In this document: positions 42,783-52,984 of the stretch, one piece after another
Numbering within the stretch: position 1 is the stretch's first letter
Layout of the letters: each line of letters opens with the position of its first letter
NCBI RefSeq assembly: GCF_020171285.1
Contig: NZ_JAIUZI010000009.1
Span: 216,649-280,648, forward strand
DNA from: Seohaeicola saemankumensis
GTDB lineage: Bacteria; Pseudomonadota; Alphaproteobacteria; Rhodobacterales; Rhodobacteraceae
DNA length: 64,000 bases
Direction of reading: 5' to 3'
The notes under the pieces: model-generated
Database searches by the model: none
What the model was told of the DNA's origin: nothing
What the model saw: only the letters and a program-made list of their open reading frames with translations
Position numbers and translations under genes: made by a program

Positions 42783-44714
42783 ATGGTCCAGATCGGATTT
42801 GAGCCATGGGAACCGGAGGAAACTGTCGGGAAACTGTGGCACAAATTTGCCAGCCGCTTGGATGCGCCTGAGGCGCATGAGGGAGCCGCGGTCGACCTTT
42901 CAGAGGTCGGCGGGCGGCTGGCAGTTCTATTCAGGGGACTGGGCGGCAGCCCGAGTATCGAGCTGCGCCCGGTCTCCGACGAGGTTTCACACCACCGGCT
43001 GAGCTGGCGCCGCCGGCTGGGGACCGAGGTGGAACTGGTGCCGCGCACCAGTTTCGACGGCGAAATCCTGCGCCTGCCGAACCGGCTGGCGGTGTTTCCC
43101 ACGCGCGAGGCCAATGGCGCGCTCTATGTCTGGCTGGCGGCCTGCGCCGCCCATGCGCCCGACCGGGTGGACGAGGACGATCCGCTGCGCGCCGATCTGC
43201 GCGCGCTGGCTGCCGCCCGCGCGATGGTGGCCGAGACGCTGGACGACGCGCCGGGGCTGCGCGGCCTTTACGAGGCGCTCTGCGATGGCATCCTGCACCA
43301 CCGCGCCGAGGCATCGCTGCCGGTGGCCGAGGCGCAGGTCGAGGCGGTGCTGCGCCACATGCTGGGCGCCGATCTGCCCGAGGACGCCGCGCCGATGTGG
43401 CACCTGATGATGTCCGGCGATCTGGCCGATCTGACCGCGCCGCGCGGCTATCAGCCGTTCCGCCCGGTGGCGCTCTGGCCGGAACTGCGCCCGGTGCAGT
43501 TCTCCGAGGGGCTGGAGGCCGAGAACCGCGACACCGAGGGCGCGCCCGAGGAAAGCGGCGAGAAAACCCACCGCGCGCGCCGCCGCAAGTCGGACCAGGC
43601 CGAGCGCAACGACAGTTTCATCCTGCACAAGTTCGAGGCGATCCTGAGCTGGGCAGAGTTTTTGAACCTGAACCGCCGGGTCGATGACGACGACCCCGAC
43701 AACGCCAAGAAGGCCGCCGACGACCAGGACGAGATCGGGCTGGGCCAGATCTCCAAGGCGCCGCCGACGCGGCTGAAGCTGCATCTCGATCTCGCGCCCG
43801 AGGATGTCGACCGCGAGAAACTGTCGGGCCGGGTGATGTATCCCGAATGGGACGTGCGCACCGGCGCATATCTGCCCGATCACGTCTGTGTCCTGACCAG
43901 CGTGGCCGAGACGAAACCCGAGGACGAGGCATTCGCCCATGATCCCGCCGCCGCCCGCCGCATCCGCGCGGTCAAGCGTCAGTTCGAGGCGCTGCGCCCG
44001 GGCCGGGTGACCACGCGCGGCCATCTGGACGGCGACGATCTGGACATGGACGCCGCCGTGCGCGCCCAGATCGACCGGCTGGCCAATGGCGAGGGCAGCG
44101 AGCGGGTCTGGCTGCAATCGCGCCCTGAGGCGCGCGATCTTGCGGTGTCGATCCTGCTGGACGTGTCGCGGTCGACCGAGAGCGCGGTAAGCGGCCGCGC
44201 GGTGATCGACATCGAGCGCGAGGCGCTGGACGCGCTGGCCTGGGGGCTGAACGCCTGCGGCGATGATTTTGCAATCCACGCGTTCTCTTCGTTGAAACGC
44301 GACCGGGTGTACCTGCAAACCTGCAAAGCCTTTGACGAGCCCATGGGCCCGCTGATCGAACGCCGCCTGGGCAGCCTGCGCCCCGGTTTCTACACGAGGC
44401 TGGGTGCCGCGATCCGCCATACCTCGGCCGATCTTTCGGCCCAGGCGCGCAAACGGCGGCTGCTTTTGGTGATCACCGATGGCAAGCCCAACGACCTCGA
44501 TCACTACGAGGGTCGCCACGGTATCGAAGACACCGCCATGGCGGTGCGCGAGGCGCGGCGCGCCGGCCATTCGGTCTTTGGCATCACCATCGACAAGAGC
44601 GGCAAAAGCTGGTTCCCGCGCATGTTCGGGCAGGGCGGTTTCGCGGTGATCCCCGAGCCGGAAAAGCTGATCTTTGCCCTGCCACAGATATACCGGCAAC
44701 TGGTCGGGGCATGA
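42783..44714 (+). CDS. norD: NorD, VWA-domain partner of NorQ
   Basis: 643 residues. A variable helical N-terminal region, a charged middle (about 235-330), and a C-terminal von Willebrand A domain with the MIDAS sequence LLDVSRSTESA at about residue 460 and LLLVITDGKPND. NorD binds NorQ and is required for active NO reductase. ATG at 42783 follows an AGGGTA sequence; the upstream frame overlaps norQ and is not conserved. The stop overlaps norE (ATGA). Confidence 0.93.
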   Translation: MVQIGFEPWEPEETVGKLWHKFASRLDAPEAHEGAAVDLSEVGGRLAVLFRGLGGSPSIELRPVSDEVSHHRLSWRRRLGTEVELVPRTSFDGEILRLPNRLAVFPTREANGALYVWLAACAAHAPDRVDEDDPLRADLRALAAARAMVAETLDDAPGLRGLYEALCDGILHHRAEASLPVAEAQVEAVLRHMLGADLPEDAAPMWHLMMSGDLADLTAPRGYQPFRPVALWPELRPVQFSEGLEAENRDTEGAPEESGEKTHRARRRKSDQAERNDSFILHKFEAILSWAEFLNLNRRVDDDDPDNAKKAADDQDEIGLGQISKAPPTRLKLHLDLAPEDVDREKLSGRVMYPEWDVRTGAYLPDHVCVLTSVAETKPEDEAFAHDPAAARRIRAVKRQFEALRPGRVTTRGHLDGDDLDMDAAVRAQIDRLANGEGSERVWLQSRPEARDLAVSILLDVSRSTESAVSGRAVIDIEREALDALAWGLNACGDDFAIHAFSSLKRDRVYLQTCKAFDEPMGPLIERRLGSLRPGFYTRLGAAIRHTSADLSAQARKRRLLLVITDGKPNDLDHYEGRHGIEDTAMAVREARRAGHSVFGITIDKSGKSWFPRMFGQGGFAVIPEPEKLIFALPQIYRQLVGA

Positions 44715-45259
44715 GCGACAGCAGCGTTCTGGACGAATTGCCGGGCGAACTGATGATGTGGGTTCTCATCGTCAGCGAGCTTCTGGTGTTCGGCGCGGGG
44801 CTGCTGGCCTTCATGGGGGTGCGGCTGACCGACCCGGCGGGCTTTGCCGAGGCGCAGTCGCATCTACACCGCACCGGCGCGGCGCTGAACACCGCTGTGC
44901 TGGTGACCAGCGGCTTTCTGGCCGCGCAGGCGCTGCGCTGGCGCGAGGCCGGCGCGCGGGGTGCGGCGCGGCTGGCGCTGGGCGCGGCGGCCTTGCTCGG
45001 GGTGGTGTTCCTCTGGATCAAGGGCGTGGAATACGCCGACAAGGCGGCGCAGGACATCGGGTGGGACACGCACCCGTTCTTCACCTTCTACTACCTGCTG
45101 ACCGGGTTCCACGCCGCCCATGTGGTGGCGGGGGTCCTGCTTCTGTTGCTGGTGGCGTGGAAGGACGCGCCCCGCAACATCGAGGCCGGCGCGCAGTTCT
45201 GGCACATGGTCGATCTGGTCTGGGTGCTGTTGTTCCCCGTGGTCTACCTGCTGGGATGA
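44711..45259 (+). CDS. norE: NorE, cytochrome c oxidase subunit III-like protein
   Basis: 182 residues with five predicted helices. It matches the subunit III fold with TFYYLLTGFHAAHVVAGVLLLL and the final FWHMVDLVWVLLFPVVYL. NorE is an accessory that improves NO reductase activity in Paracoccus-type operons. It is coupled to norD and norF by ATGA overlaps. Confidence 0.92.
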   Translation: MSDSSVLDELPGELMMWVLIVSELLVFGAGLLAFMGVRLTDPAGFAEAQSHLHRTGAALNTAVLVTSGFLAAQALRWREAGARGAARLALGAAALLGVVFLWIKGVEYADKAAQDIGWDTHPFFTFYYLLTGFHAAHVVAGVLLLLLVAWKDAPRNIEAGAQFWHMVDLVWVLLFPVVYLLG

Positions 45260-45516
45260 CGCGCATGCACCTCTCCGAGCCCCTGGTCAAAGCCTGGGCC
45301 GCGCTGATCGCGCTCAGCCTCGGCGCGGCATTGCTGACGGTGCTGGGCCTGCCGGCCCGGGTGACCGGGGCGGCCATCGTGCTGGTGGCGCTGGCCAAGG
45401 CGCGGGTGATCCTGGCGCGCTACCTGGGGCTCGATGCGGCGCCGGGCGTGCTGCGCGGCTTTACCATGGTGCTGGGGCTCTTCGCGGCTCTCGTGCTGGG
45501 GCTGTATCTGGTCTGA
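45256..45516 (+). CDS. norF: NorF small membrane protein
   Basis: 86 residues, three predicted helices, similar to NorF and to the subunit IV-type partners of haem-copper oxidases. The order norCBQDEF is the Paracoccus/Rhodobacter arrangement. ATG at 45256 overlaps the norE stop. Its exact task is not known. Confidence 0.88.
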   Translation: MTRMHLSEPLVKAWAALIALSLGAALLTVLGLPARVTGAAIVLVALAKARVILARYLGLDAAPGVLRGFTMVLGLFAALVLGLYLV

Positions 45517-45520
45517 TCGT

Positions 45521-45636
45521 CACGCCAAAGGCGTGCCAAAGCACACCAACCGCCGCGCCGCAGGCGCGCCACAAAGACCCAACCGCCGCGCCGCAGGCGC
45601 GGCTGGGCCCAACGGGAGGAGGGGCCGCAAGGCCCC
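45521..45636. repeat. cluster of four hairpins between norF and the DUF4202 gene
   Basis: In 116 bases: CACGCC-AAA-GGCGTG (45521-45535), two copies of a 21-base unit containing GCGCC-GCA-GGCGC (45548-45568 and 45581-45601), and GGGGCC-GCAA-GGCCCC (45621-45636). The cluster lies between convergent genes, so a bidirectional terminator or RNA-end structure is likely. Confidence 0.6.
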
Positions 45637-45653
45637 GACGACGGGCGGGAGCC

Positions 45654-46214
45654 CTATGGTGCGAAAGCAGAGGCGAGATCCGCAGGCAGGTCGAACTCGT
45701 CCAGCACCCGCGCGCGGGCCTCAACGGACATCTTGCGCGCGGTTTTCTGCACGATGTCCAGCACCTTCTCAGGCGCATGTTTGGCGGCGAAGGGCGCGAA
45801 ATACCACTTCAGGAAGACGAAACAGATCACGTCTTCCAGCCGCTGCACATCGGCGTCGCGCTTGATGCCTTCCTTGCGCAGCATCTTCTGCGCCGCCGCG
45901 ATCTCGTCCGACCCGTACCCGGCATCGGCCATCAGCCCGCCGACGCGCTCGGCGTGATGCCCGGCCAAGTCGCGGCGCCATTTCAAATAGCCCGCGCGCC
46001 CCTCCGGGTACTCCGCCCGCGCCAGCACCCAGCGTTCGATGTGCTGGCCGCGCGCCGCCAGTTGCAGCGGTTCAGAGGCGTCGGGAAACAGCCGTTCCAG
46101 TTCCGCGCTCATCCGCTGGCCATAAAGCTGAGCCTCGGGCTGGTCTTCGTCCCGGCGGGGGTCGGCGGCATTGGCGGCGTCGATCGCGGCCAGGGTCTCG
46201 GTCAGTCGGGTCAT
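45654..46214 (-). CDS. DUF4202 protein
   Basis: 186 residues, soluble and helical. It matches the DUF4202 family, with HIERWVLARAEYPEGRAGYLKWRR and DVICFVFLKWYFAPFAAKH blocks; several conserved His and Glu suggest a metal-dependent HD-like fold, but that is a guess. Its ATG shares a base with the regulator's stop (TGATG), so it is translated with the Dnr-type regulator. Its function is unknown. Confidence 0.8.
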   Translation of the reverse strand: MTRLTETLAAIDAANAADPRRDEDQPEAQLYGQRMSAELERLFPDASEPLQLAARGQHIERWVLARAEYPEGRAGYLKWRRDLAGHHAERVGGLMADAGYGSDEIAAAQKMLRKEGIKRDADVQRLEDVICFVFLKWYFAPFAAKHAPEKVLDIVQKTARKMSVEARARVLDEFDLPADLASAFAP

Positions 46215-46918
46215 CAGGTCTTGCTCCAGGCGGCTGCAGGGTCGTCCTCGGCGTAGTCCCTGAGTTGTTCGATGTTTTCGATTTCGGCGTGGTTCTTGCG
46301 GATCTTCACCCCCGCCTGTTTCAGCCGCGAAAAGGCGCGGCTCAGGCTTTCGGGTTTCATGCCCAGCTTGCCCGCGATCAGCGCCTTGTCATAGGGCAGG
46401 GTGACGGTGCAGCCGTCGGTGTCGGCGGGCACCAGTTCCAGCAGGAATTCGGCCACCCGCTGGGCGCCGGTCTGCGCCTTCAGCTGTTCCAGCTGCGCCA
46501 CCAGCGAATGCAGGTGGGTGAACGTGGTGGCCAGCATGGCGACGCAGATGTCGGGGTCTTCCTTCATCATCTGCACCAGGATCGCGGCGGGCACCAGCAT
46601 CAGGTCACACGGCGTCACCGCCTCGGCCGAGACCGGGTAGGGGGTGCCGCGCAGCGCCACCGCCTCGCCAAAGCTTTCGCCGCTGGCAAAGACGCTCACA
46701 ACCGCCTCGGCGCCGTTGGGCGCGATTCGGTACAGTTTCACCCAGCCGTCCAGCACCAGGTGGATGACCTGTGCCGGTTCGTCCTGGATGAACAGCGTCT
46801 CGCCCCGTTCGTAATGGCGAAAGACCGAACGCGACAGCAGCTGTTCGACATGCTGCTCCGGCAGCGACCGGATGAACAGCGACGCGCGCGCAAGTGATTT
46901 GTGACGTTCGTGTGACAC
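46214..46918 (-). CDS. dnr: Crp/FNR-family regulator, Dnr/NnrR-like
   Basis: 234 residues: cyclic-nucleotide-type sensor domain (about 10-125) and C-terminal HTH with ALIAGKLGMKPESLSRAFSRLK. No N-terminal Cys cluster is present, so it is not an oxygen-sensing FNR; this fits the NO-sensing Dnr/NnrR group that binds TTGAC-N4-GTCAA boxes. Such boxes precede nirS, norC, hemA and nos in this window. The start is uncertain (GTG 46918, with GTG or TTG codons further upstream). The gene diverges from hemA and is co-transcribed with the DUF4202 gene. Confidence 0.87.
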   Translation of the reverse strand: MSHERHKSLARASLFIRSLPEQHVEQLLSRSVFRHYERGETLFIQDEPAQVIHLVLDGWVKLYRIAPNGAEAVVSVFASGESFGEAVALRGTPYPVSAEAVTPCDLMLVPAAILVQMMKEDPDICVAMLATTFTHLHSLVAQLEQLKAQTGAQRVAEFLLELVPADTDGCTVTLPYDKALIAGKLGMKPESLSRAFSRLKQAGVKIRKNHAEIENIEQLRDYAEDDPAAAWSKT

Positions 46919-47022
46919 GACCCCAGTGTTCCCCGTGTTTGTCCCCGCCCTAGCCACATCAGAAAATCGGGTATGGCGCAACCTCTTGGCGCGCGATTGC
47001 CGTCGGGTTTCGGTGCGCGGGC

Positions 47023-47036
47023 TTGACTATTGTCAT
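47023..47036 (+). promoter_or_regulatory. Dnr/FNR-type box of hemA
   Basis: TTGACTATTGTCAT lies 61 bases before the hemA ATG and 104 bases before the divergent regulator start. Nine of the ten half-site bases match the nirS box. It could serve both genes. Confidence 0.68.
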
Positions 47037-47097
47037 GGATCGGGGGGCGGGCGGATGGGAAAAATGGCCCAGCAAACAACGACGTTCGGAGGGCGCC

Positions 47098-48321
47098 ATG
47101 CGGTACAACGAATATTTCAGGTCGCGGCTCGCGGATTTGCAGGACGAAGGCAACTACCGCGTTTTCATCGACCTGCAGCGGCGCCGGGGCGCGTTTCCCG
47201 AGGCGGTGCAGACCGACGGCGCCGCCCGGCGCGACGTGACGATCTGGTGTTCGAACGACTATCTCGGCATGGGCCAGCATCCCGACGTTCTGGCGGCAAT
47301 GCACGATGCCGTGGACCGCTGTGGCGCGGGCGCCGGCGGCACCCGCAACATTTCCGGCACCACCCATGATCACGTGCTGCTCGAGGCCGAACTGGCCGAT
47401 CTGCACGGCAAGGAGGCGGCGTTGCTGTTCACCTCCGGTTACGTGTCGAACTGGGCCGCGCTGGGTACGCTGGCCAGCGAAATCCCCGGCTGTATCGTAT
47501 TTTCCGACGCGCTGAACCATGCCTCGATGATCGAGGGCATCCGCCATTCGCGGGCGCAAAAGGTGATCTGGAAGCACAACGATCTTGAGGACCTGGAAGC
47601 CAAGCTGGCCGCCGCCGACCCGGATGCGCCCAAGCTGATCGCGTTTGAAAGCGTCTATTCGATGGATGGTGATATCGCGCCGATCAAGGAGATCTGCGAT
47701 CTGGCCGACCGGTACAACGCGATGACCTATCTCGACGAGGTGCATGCCGTGGGCCTTTACGGTCCGCGCGGCGGCGGGATTGCCGAACGCGAGGGGCTGA
47801 TGGACCGGCTGACGGTGATCGAAGGCACGCTGGGCAAGGCGTTTGGCGTGGTTGGCGGGTACATCGCCGCCAGCGCCGAACTGGTTGATTTCGTGCGCAG
47901 TTTCGCCAGCGGCTTCATCTTTACCACCGCCCTGCCGCCGGCCATCGCGGCGGGGGCGGCGGCCTCGGTCCGGCACCTGAAGGCGTCGAACGCCGAGCGC
48001 GACCTGCAAAAGACCCGCGTGGCGCAGCTGCGCGAGCGGCTCGACGCGCAGGGCATCCCGCATCTGCCGAACCCCAGCCACATCATCCCGGTGATGGTGG
48101 GCGACCCGGTCAAGTGCAAGTTCATCTCGGATACGCTGCTGGAGGAATTCGGCATTTATATCCAGCCGATCAACTATCCCACCGTGCCCAAGGGCACCGA
48201 ACGGCTGCGCATCACCCCGTCGCCGGTGCATTCGGAGGCCGACCTGGACCACCTGGCGCAGGCGCTGGAAACGCTCTGGGCCCGCTGCCAGATCGCCCGG
48301 ATGCCGATGGCCGCGCAATAG
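47098..48321 (+). CDS. hemA: 5-aminolevulinate synthase
   Basis: 407 residues, the same length as the Rhodobacter HemA enzyme. Signature blocks are [36 protein letters not shown] and the PLP lysine in GTLGKAFG (Lys247). It condenses glycine and succinyl-CoA, the first step of haem synthesis in alphaproteobacteria. ATG at 47098 follows GGAGGG. It sits in the denitrification island under a Dnr-type box, which would raise haem supply for NirS, NorBC and haem d1. A second housekeeping copy elsewhere is likely. Confidence 0.94.
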   Translation: MRYNEYFRSRLADLQDEGNYRVFIDLQRRRGAFPEAVQTDGAARRDVTIWCSNDYLGMGQHPDVLAAMHDAVDRCGAGAGGTRNISGTTHDHVLLEAELADLHGKEAALLFTSGYVSNWAALGTLASEIPGCIVFSDALNHASMIEGIRHSRAQKVIWKHNDLEDLEAKLAAADPDAPKLIAFESVYSMDGDIAPIKEICDLADRYNAMTYLDEVHAVGLYGPRGGGIAEREGLMDRLTVIEGTLGKAFGVVGGYIAASAELVDFVRSFASGFIFTTALPPAIAAGAAASVRHLKASNAERDLQKTRVAQLRERLDAQGIPHLPNPSHIIPVMVGDPVKCKFISDTLLEEFGIYIQPINYPTVPKGTERLRITPSPVHSEADLDHLAQALETLWARCQIARMPMAAQ

Positions 48322-48331
48322 GGTCCGACGC

Positions 48332-48345
48332 CTGACTTTGGTCAA
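48332..48345 (+). promoter_or_regulatory. Dnr/FNR-type box of the nos operon
   Basis: CTGACTTTGGTCAA lies 61 bases before the start of the first gene of the nos operon. One half-site base differs from the TTGAC-N4-GTCAA consensus. Confidence 0.68.
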
Positions 48346-48406
48346 GTCGCCGGCCCGGTGAACGGCTTACCGTTTGCCCGAGTCGTGAACAGGAAGTGAT
48401 AGGTTC

Positions 48407-48877
48407 GTGCCGCGTCTGCTGCCACATATCCAGTCGATCAGAGCGTTTGTTTCTCAGGCGCAACGGCTTGGAATTGCTGCGATTTGTACGGTTCTTCTGG
48501 CGCTGCCGGGGGTTCTGCCGGCGGCGGCGCAGGCGGCGGGCGACGGGACCTGGATCGAAATCTGCGGCACCGACGGGGTAGAGCTGATCCGGTTCGATAT
48601 GGCCGGCGGCGTGCCGTCGGACCAGCCCTGTCCGGATTGCAACGACTGCCTGATGTGCGCGGTGTTTGCGGCGGGCGCGCTGCCGGTTTTGGCGGCGCAG
48701 CTGGCCGGCCGGGCGGACGCGGCCCCGGCGGACCCCGGCTATGCGGCCGAGATACCCGAAAACCCTGCAAGATTCTGGCCTGACAACCGGGGGCCTCCGG
48801 GCGCGCGCAGTGATGCGTACCTGCCCGACCCTCGCGCAGTCACGGCCGTAATGTCCTTTGAAAGGAGAGCGCTGTGA
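48407..48877 (+). CDS. Cys-rich exported protein leading the nos operon (DUF2946-like)
   Basis: 156 residues: a hydrophobic leader (about 20-43, ending AAAQAAG), the motif WIEICGTDGVELIRF, then CPDCNDCLMC with Cys75, 78, 81 and 84 (CxxCxxCxxC), a second hydrophobic stretch and a Pro/Asp-rich tail. The WIEICG segment and late Cys cluster recall DUF2946 proteins, a match I hold loosely. Four spaced cysteines suggest metal (perhaps copper) binding. GTG at 48407 is supported by the box spacing; the stop overlaps nosR (GTGA), so it is translated with the N2O-reductase genes. Confidence 0.7.
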   Translation: MPRLLPHIQSIRAFVSQAQRLGIAAICTVLLALPGVLPAAAQAAGDGTWIEICGTDGVELIRFDMAGGVPSDQPCPDCNDCLMCAVFAAGALPVLAAQLAGRADAAPADPGYAAEIPENPARFWPDNRGPPGARSDAYLPDPRAVTAVMSFERRAL

Positions 48878-51060
48878 CACACAGGCGCGCCATTTCCGGC
48901 TGGTTGGCTTCCCTTTTCTGTGGCCTCGCGCTGTTGGTCGGCGTGGAGCGCGCCCAGGCCGACAGCCTCGACAGTTTCCTTCCCGATCTGACCCCGTCCG
49001 AGCTGTTTCCCGGCGCCGATGCCTTTGGCCCGGTGCGTGACGACGTCAAGGTCGCCCCGGTGCTCAAGGGCGGCGAGCGGGTCGCCTGGGCCTTTCTGAC
49101 CTCGGACTTCGTCGGTACGACGGGGTATTCCGGCAAACCGATCCACGTGGTCGCCGCCATCGATGACGATGCGGTGCTGACCGGGGTGAAACTGGTCAAA
49201 CATTCCGAACCGATCGTGCTGATCGGTATCCCCAATTCGAAAATGGTCGCCCTGACCGAAGGGTACGCCGGGCTGGATCTGAAGGTCGAGGCGGAGACCG
49301 GCGGCGAGGGGCATGATCTGGACATCATCTCGGGCGCCACGGTGACGATCATGGTGATCGACGACAGCCTTGTGCGCGGTGGCATCAAGGTGTCGCGCGC
49401 GCTGGGACTGGGCGGGCTGGCGCCGGCCGCTGACACCGGGCCGAAACGCGAGGTCGACATGTCCAATGAGGACATCAGCGACTGGACCACCCTGTCGGGT
49501 GACGGGTCGATCCGGCGGATGACGCTGGACGTGGGCCAGGTCAACGCCGCGTTCGAGGAAACCGGCGACGCCCGCGCCATCAAGCGCCCGGAACCGGGCG
49601 CGCCCGAGGATACGTTCATCGACATGCACATGGCGCTGGTTTCTGTGCCGTCGATTGGCCGGACCCTGCTAGGCGATGCCGAGTACGAAAACCTCAAGAA
49701 ACGGCTGAAAGAGGGCGAACACGCTATTCTGGTGCTGGGGCGCGGGGCTTATTCTTTCAAGGGGTCGGGCTATGTCCGGGGCGGCATCTTTGACCGGATC
49801 CAGCTGATCCAGGGCGACCAGTCGGTGCGGTTCTTTGACAAGCAGCAGCAGCGGCTGGGCGATCTGGCCACCACCGACAGCCCGACCTTTACCGAGCTGG
49901 ACATGTTCAAGATCCCGGCGGATGCCGAGTTCGACCCGGCCGAACCCTTCCGCCTGCAGCTGCTGGTACAGCGCGCGGTGGGCGCGGTCGACAAGATCTT
50001 TCTGACCTTCGATCTGGGCTACAAGCTGCCCGAGCAGTACCTGCTGCCGGTCGCCGCACCCAAGGTGGTGGATGACGCCACCGGCGAGGCCGCCGCCAAG
50101 GCGGCGCTGTGGAAACGCATCTGGCGCGACCGCAAGGTCGAGATCGGCGTGCTGGGCGCCATGCTGCTGGTGCTGACGGGGGTCTTTTTCTTTCAGATGC
50201 AGGCGACCCGGCACCAGCGCGCGTTCTTCTGGTTCCGCATGGGATACCTGACGGTGACGCTGGTGTTCCTGGGCTGGTACGCCAACGCGCAGCTCAGCGT
50301 GGTCAACCTGATGGCGCTGGCGGGGTCGCTGCGCACCGGGTTCACATGGGATGCCTTCCTGCTGGATCCGCTGGTGTTCATCCAGTGGTTCGCGGTGGCC
50401 GCCGCGCTGCTGTTCTGGGGCCGGGGCGCCTATTGTGGCTGGCTGTGCCCCTTTGGTGCGCTGCAGGAGCTGACCAACCGGATCGGCCGCGTTTTCAGGA
50501 TCCCGCAGTGGGAACTGCCCTGGGGCCTGCACGAACGGCTGTGGCCCGCGAAATACATGATCTTTCTCGGGCTGTTCGGGATCTCCTTCGTGTCGATCCC
50601 GCTGGCAGAAACCTATGCCGAGATCGAACCGTTCAAGACCGCGATCATCCTCAAGTTCGTCCGCGACTGGCCCTTTGTCGTCTTTGCGCTGCTCTTGCTG
50701 CTGGCGGGGCTGTTCATCGAACGGTTTTACTGCCGCTATCTCTGCCCGCTGGGCGCGGCGCTGGCGATCCCGGCCCGGATCCGCATGTTCGACTGGCTGA
50801 AACGCTACAAGGAATGCGGCAGCCCCTGCCACACCTGCGCCAACGAATGCCCGGTGCAGGCGATCCACCCCACGGGTGAAATCAACCCGAACGAATGCGT
50901 GAACTGCCTGCACTGCCAGGTGCTTTACCAATCCGAGGCCAAGTGCCCGGTCGTCATCCGCCAGCTCAAACGGCGCGAGAAAGTCGGCAAGGCGCCGGCG
51001 CCGAACCTCGGAAAACCACCGGCGAACCATCCAAACGCCGCAACCACGACCGCTTCTTGA
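48874..51060 (+). CDS. nosR: NosR, membrane flavo-iron-sulfur protein for N2O reduction
   Basis: 728 residues. Signal (1-29), periplasmic FMN-binding domain with DIISGATVT (Thr158 predicted to carry covalent FMN), then about five helices with two CxxxCP motifs ([24 protein letters not shown]), and C-terminal [4Fe-4S] motifs [13 protein letters not shown] and CVNCLHC. It delivers electrons to NosZ. GTG at 48874 has AAAGGAG upstream. NosX in the same operon would attach the flavin. Confidence 0.95.
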   Translation: MTHRRAISGWLASLFCGLALLVGVERAQADSLDSFLPDLTPSELFPGADAFGPVRDDVKVAPVLKGGERVAWAFLTSDFVGTTGYSGKPIHVVAAIDDDAVLTGVKLVKHSEPIVLIGIPNSKMVALTEGYAGLDLKVEAETGGEGHDLDIISGATVTIMVIDDSLVRGGIKVSRALGLGGLAPAADTGPKREVDMSNEDISDWTTLSGDGSIRRMTLDVGQVNAAFEETGDARAIKRPEPGAPEDTFIDMHMALVSVPSIGRTLLGDAEYENLKKRLKEGEHAILVLGRGAYSFKGSGYVRGGIFDRIQLIQGDQSVRFFDKQQQRLGDLATTDSPTFTELDMFKIPADAEFDPAEPFRLQLLVQRAVGAVDKIFLTFDLGYKLPEQYLLPVAAPKVVDDATGEAAAKAALWKRIWRDRKVEIGVLGAMLLVLTGVFFFQMQATRHQRAFFWFRMGYLTVTLVFLGWYANAQLSVVNLMALAGSLRTGFTWDAFLLDPLVFIQWFAVAAALLFWGRGAYCGWLCPFGALQELTNRIGRVFRIPQWELPWGLHERLWPAKYMIFLGLFGISFVSIPLAETYAEIEPFKTAIILKFVRDWPFVVFALLLLLAGLFIERFYCRYLCPLGAALAIPARIRMFDWLKRYKECGSPCHTCANECPVQAIHPTGEINPNECVNCLHCQVLYQSEAKCPVVIRQLKRREKVGKAPAPNLGKPPANHPNAATTTAS

Positions 51061-51073
51061 AGGAGGGAACACT

Positions 51074-52981
51074 ATGTCAGAAGCTTTCAAAAAACTCGCC
51101 ATGACCCGGCGCGGGATGCTGGGGGCCACGGCCACCGGCGCTGTCCTGGCCGGAACCGGTGTCGGCAGCACCCTGCTGGGCGGCAACGCCGCGCAGGCCG
51201 CCGCCGCCAGCAGCCATCTGGCTCCGGGTGAGCTGGACGACTATTACGGCTTCTGGTCCTCGGGCCAGACCGGCGAACTGCGCATCATGGGCATCCCGTC
51301 GATGCGCGAACTGATGCGGGTGCCGGTGTTCAACCGCTGCTCGGCCACCGGCTGGGGCCAGACCAACGAGTCGCTCAAGGTGCTGACCGAGGGTCTGACC
51401 GAGGAAACCAAGAGCTTTCTCGCCGCCAACGGCAAGGTCACCTATGACAACGGCGATTTGCACCACCCGCACATGTCGTTCACCGACGGCACCTATGACG
51501 GCCGTTACCTGTTCATGAACGACAAGGCCAACACGCGGGTGGCCCGCGTGCGCTGCGACATCATGAAATGCGACAAGATCATCGAGATCCCGAACGCGCA
51601 TGACATCCACGGCATGCGGCCGCAGAAATACCCGCGCACCGGCTATGTCTTTGCCAACGGCGAACACGAGGCGCCGCTGGTCAACGACGGCTCTGTCCTG
51701 GACAAGCCCGAGGAATACGTGAACATCTTTACCGCCATCGACGGTGACACGATGGAAATCGCGTGGCAGGTGATCGTGTCGGGCAACCTCGACAACACCG
51801 ACTGCGACTATCAGGGCAAATACGCCTTCTCGACCTCGTACAACTCGGAAATGGGTATGAACCTGGCCGAGATGACCGCGAACGAGACCGACCACGTGGT
51901 CGTGTTCAACCTCAAGGAAATCGAGGCCGGTATCGCCGCAGGTGACTATCAGGAGCTGAACGGCGTCAAGGTCGTCGACGGGCGCAAGGACACGGGCAAG
52001 AACTATACCCGTTACGTCCCGATCCCGAACTCGCCGCACGGCATCAACACGGCACCCGATGGCAAGCACGTGATGATCAACGGCAAGCTCAGCCCGACCG
52101 TGTCCGTCATGGATGTGACCAAGCTGGATGCGCTGTTTGACGGCGCCGATCCGCGCTCGTGCATCGTGGCGGAACCGCAGCTGGGTCTTGGTCCACTTCA
52201 CACCGCCTTCGACGGTCAGGGCAACTGCTTTACCACGCTGTTCCTCGACAGCCAGGTGGTGAAGTGGAACGTCGACAAGGCGATCAAGCAGTTCGCCGGC
52301 GAAGACGTCGATCCGATCCTCGACAAGGTCGACGTGCAGTACCAGCCGGGCCACAACTCGACCTCGATGGGCGAAACCAAGGAAGCCGACGGCAAGTGGC
52401 TGATTTCGATGAACAAGTTCTCGAAAGACCGGTTCCTGAACGTGGGCCCGCTGAAGCCCGAGAACGAGCAGCTGATCTCGATCACCGGCGACAAGATGGA
52501 AGTGGTGCACGACGGCCCGACCTTTGCCGAACCGCACGATTCGATCATCGTGCGCCGCGACATCGTCAACCCGGTCAACGTCTACGACCGCAACGACCCG
52601 CTGTGGGAAGACGCCCGCAAGCAGGCCGAGGCCGATGGCGTCGATCTGGACTGGGGTCACGACGAAATCATCCGCGACGGCAACAAGGTGCGCGTCTACA
52701 TGTCCTCGGTGGCGCCGGAATTCTCGATGGAGAAATTCACGGTCAAACAGGGCGACGAGGTGACCGTCTATGTCACCAACATGGATGACGTCGACGACGT
52801 GACCCACGGCTTCTGTATGGCGAACTTTGGCGTCGCCATGGAGATCGGGCCGCAGGCGACCTCGTCTGTGACCTTTGTCGCGGATCGCCCGGGCGTGCAC
52901 TGGTTCTACTGCCAGTGGTTCTGCCACGCGCTGCACATGGAAATGCGCGGCCGGATGTTTGTCGAACCGCGGGCGTCCTAA
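51074..52981 (+). CDS. nosZ: nitrous oxide reductase, Tat-exported (clade I)
   Basis: 635 residues. A twin-arginine signal ([13 protein letters not shown], Arg12-Arg13) marks clade I NosZ. The propeller holds the CuZ histidines ([47 protein letters not shown]); the C-terminal cupredoxin domain has the CuA site [15 protein letters not shown] (Cys613, Cys617, His621, Met624). It reduces N2O to N2. A good GGAGGG ribosome-binding site precedes it. Confidence 0.97.
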   Translation: MSEAFKKLAMTRRGMLGATATGAVLAGTGVGSTLLGGNAAQAAAASSHLAPGELDDYYGFWSSGQTGELRIMGIPSMRELMRVPVFNRCSATGWGQTNESLKVLTEGLTEETKSFLAANGKVTYDNGDLHHPHMSFTDGTYDGRYLFMNDKANTRVARVRCDIMKCDKIIEIPNAHDIHGMRPQKYPRTGYVFANGEHEAPLVNDGSVLDKPEEYVNIFTAIDGDTMEIAWQVIVSGNLDNTDCDYQGKYAFSTSYNSEMGMNLAEMTANETDHVVVFNLKEIEAGIAAGDYQELNGVKVVDGRKDTGKNYTRYVPIPNSPHGINTAPDGKHVMINGKLSPTVSVMDVTKLDALFDGADPRSCIVAEPQLGLGPLHTAFDGQGNCFTTLFLDSQVVKWNVDKAIKQFAGEDVDPILDKVDVQYQPGHNSTSMGETKEADGKWLISMNKFSKDRFLNVGPLKPENEQLISITGDKMEVVHDGPTFAEPHDSIIVRRDIVNPVNVYDRNDPLWEDARKQAEADGVDLDWGHDEIIRDGNKVRVYMSSVAPEFSMEKFTVKQGDEVTVYVTNMDDVDDVTHGFCMANFGVAMEIGPQATSSVTFVADRPGVHWFYCQWFCHALHMEMRGRMFVEPRAS

Positions 52982-52984
52982 GCC

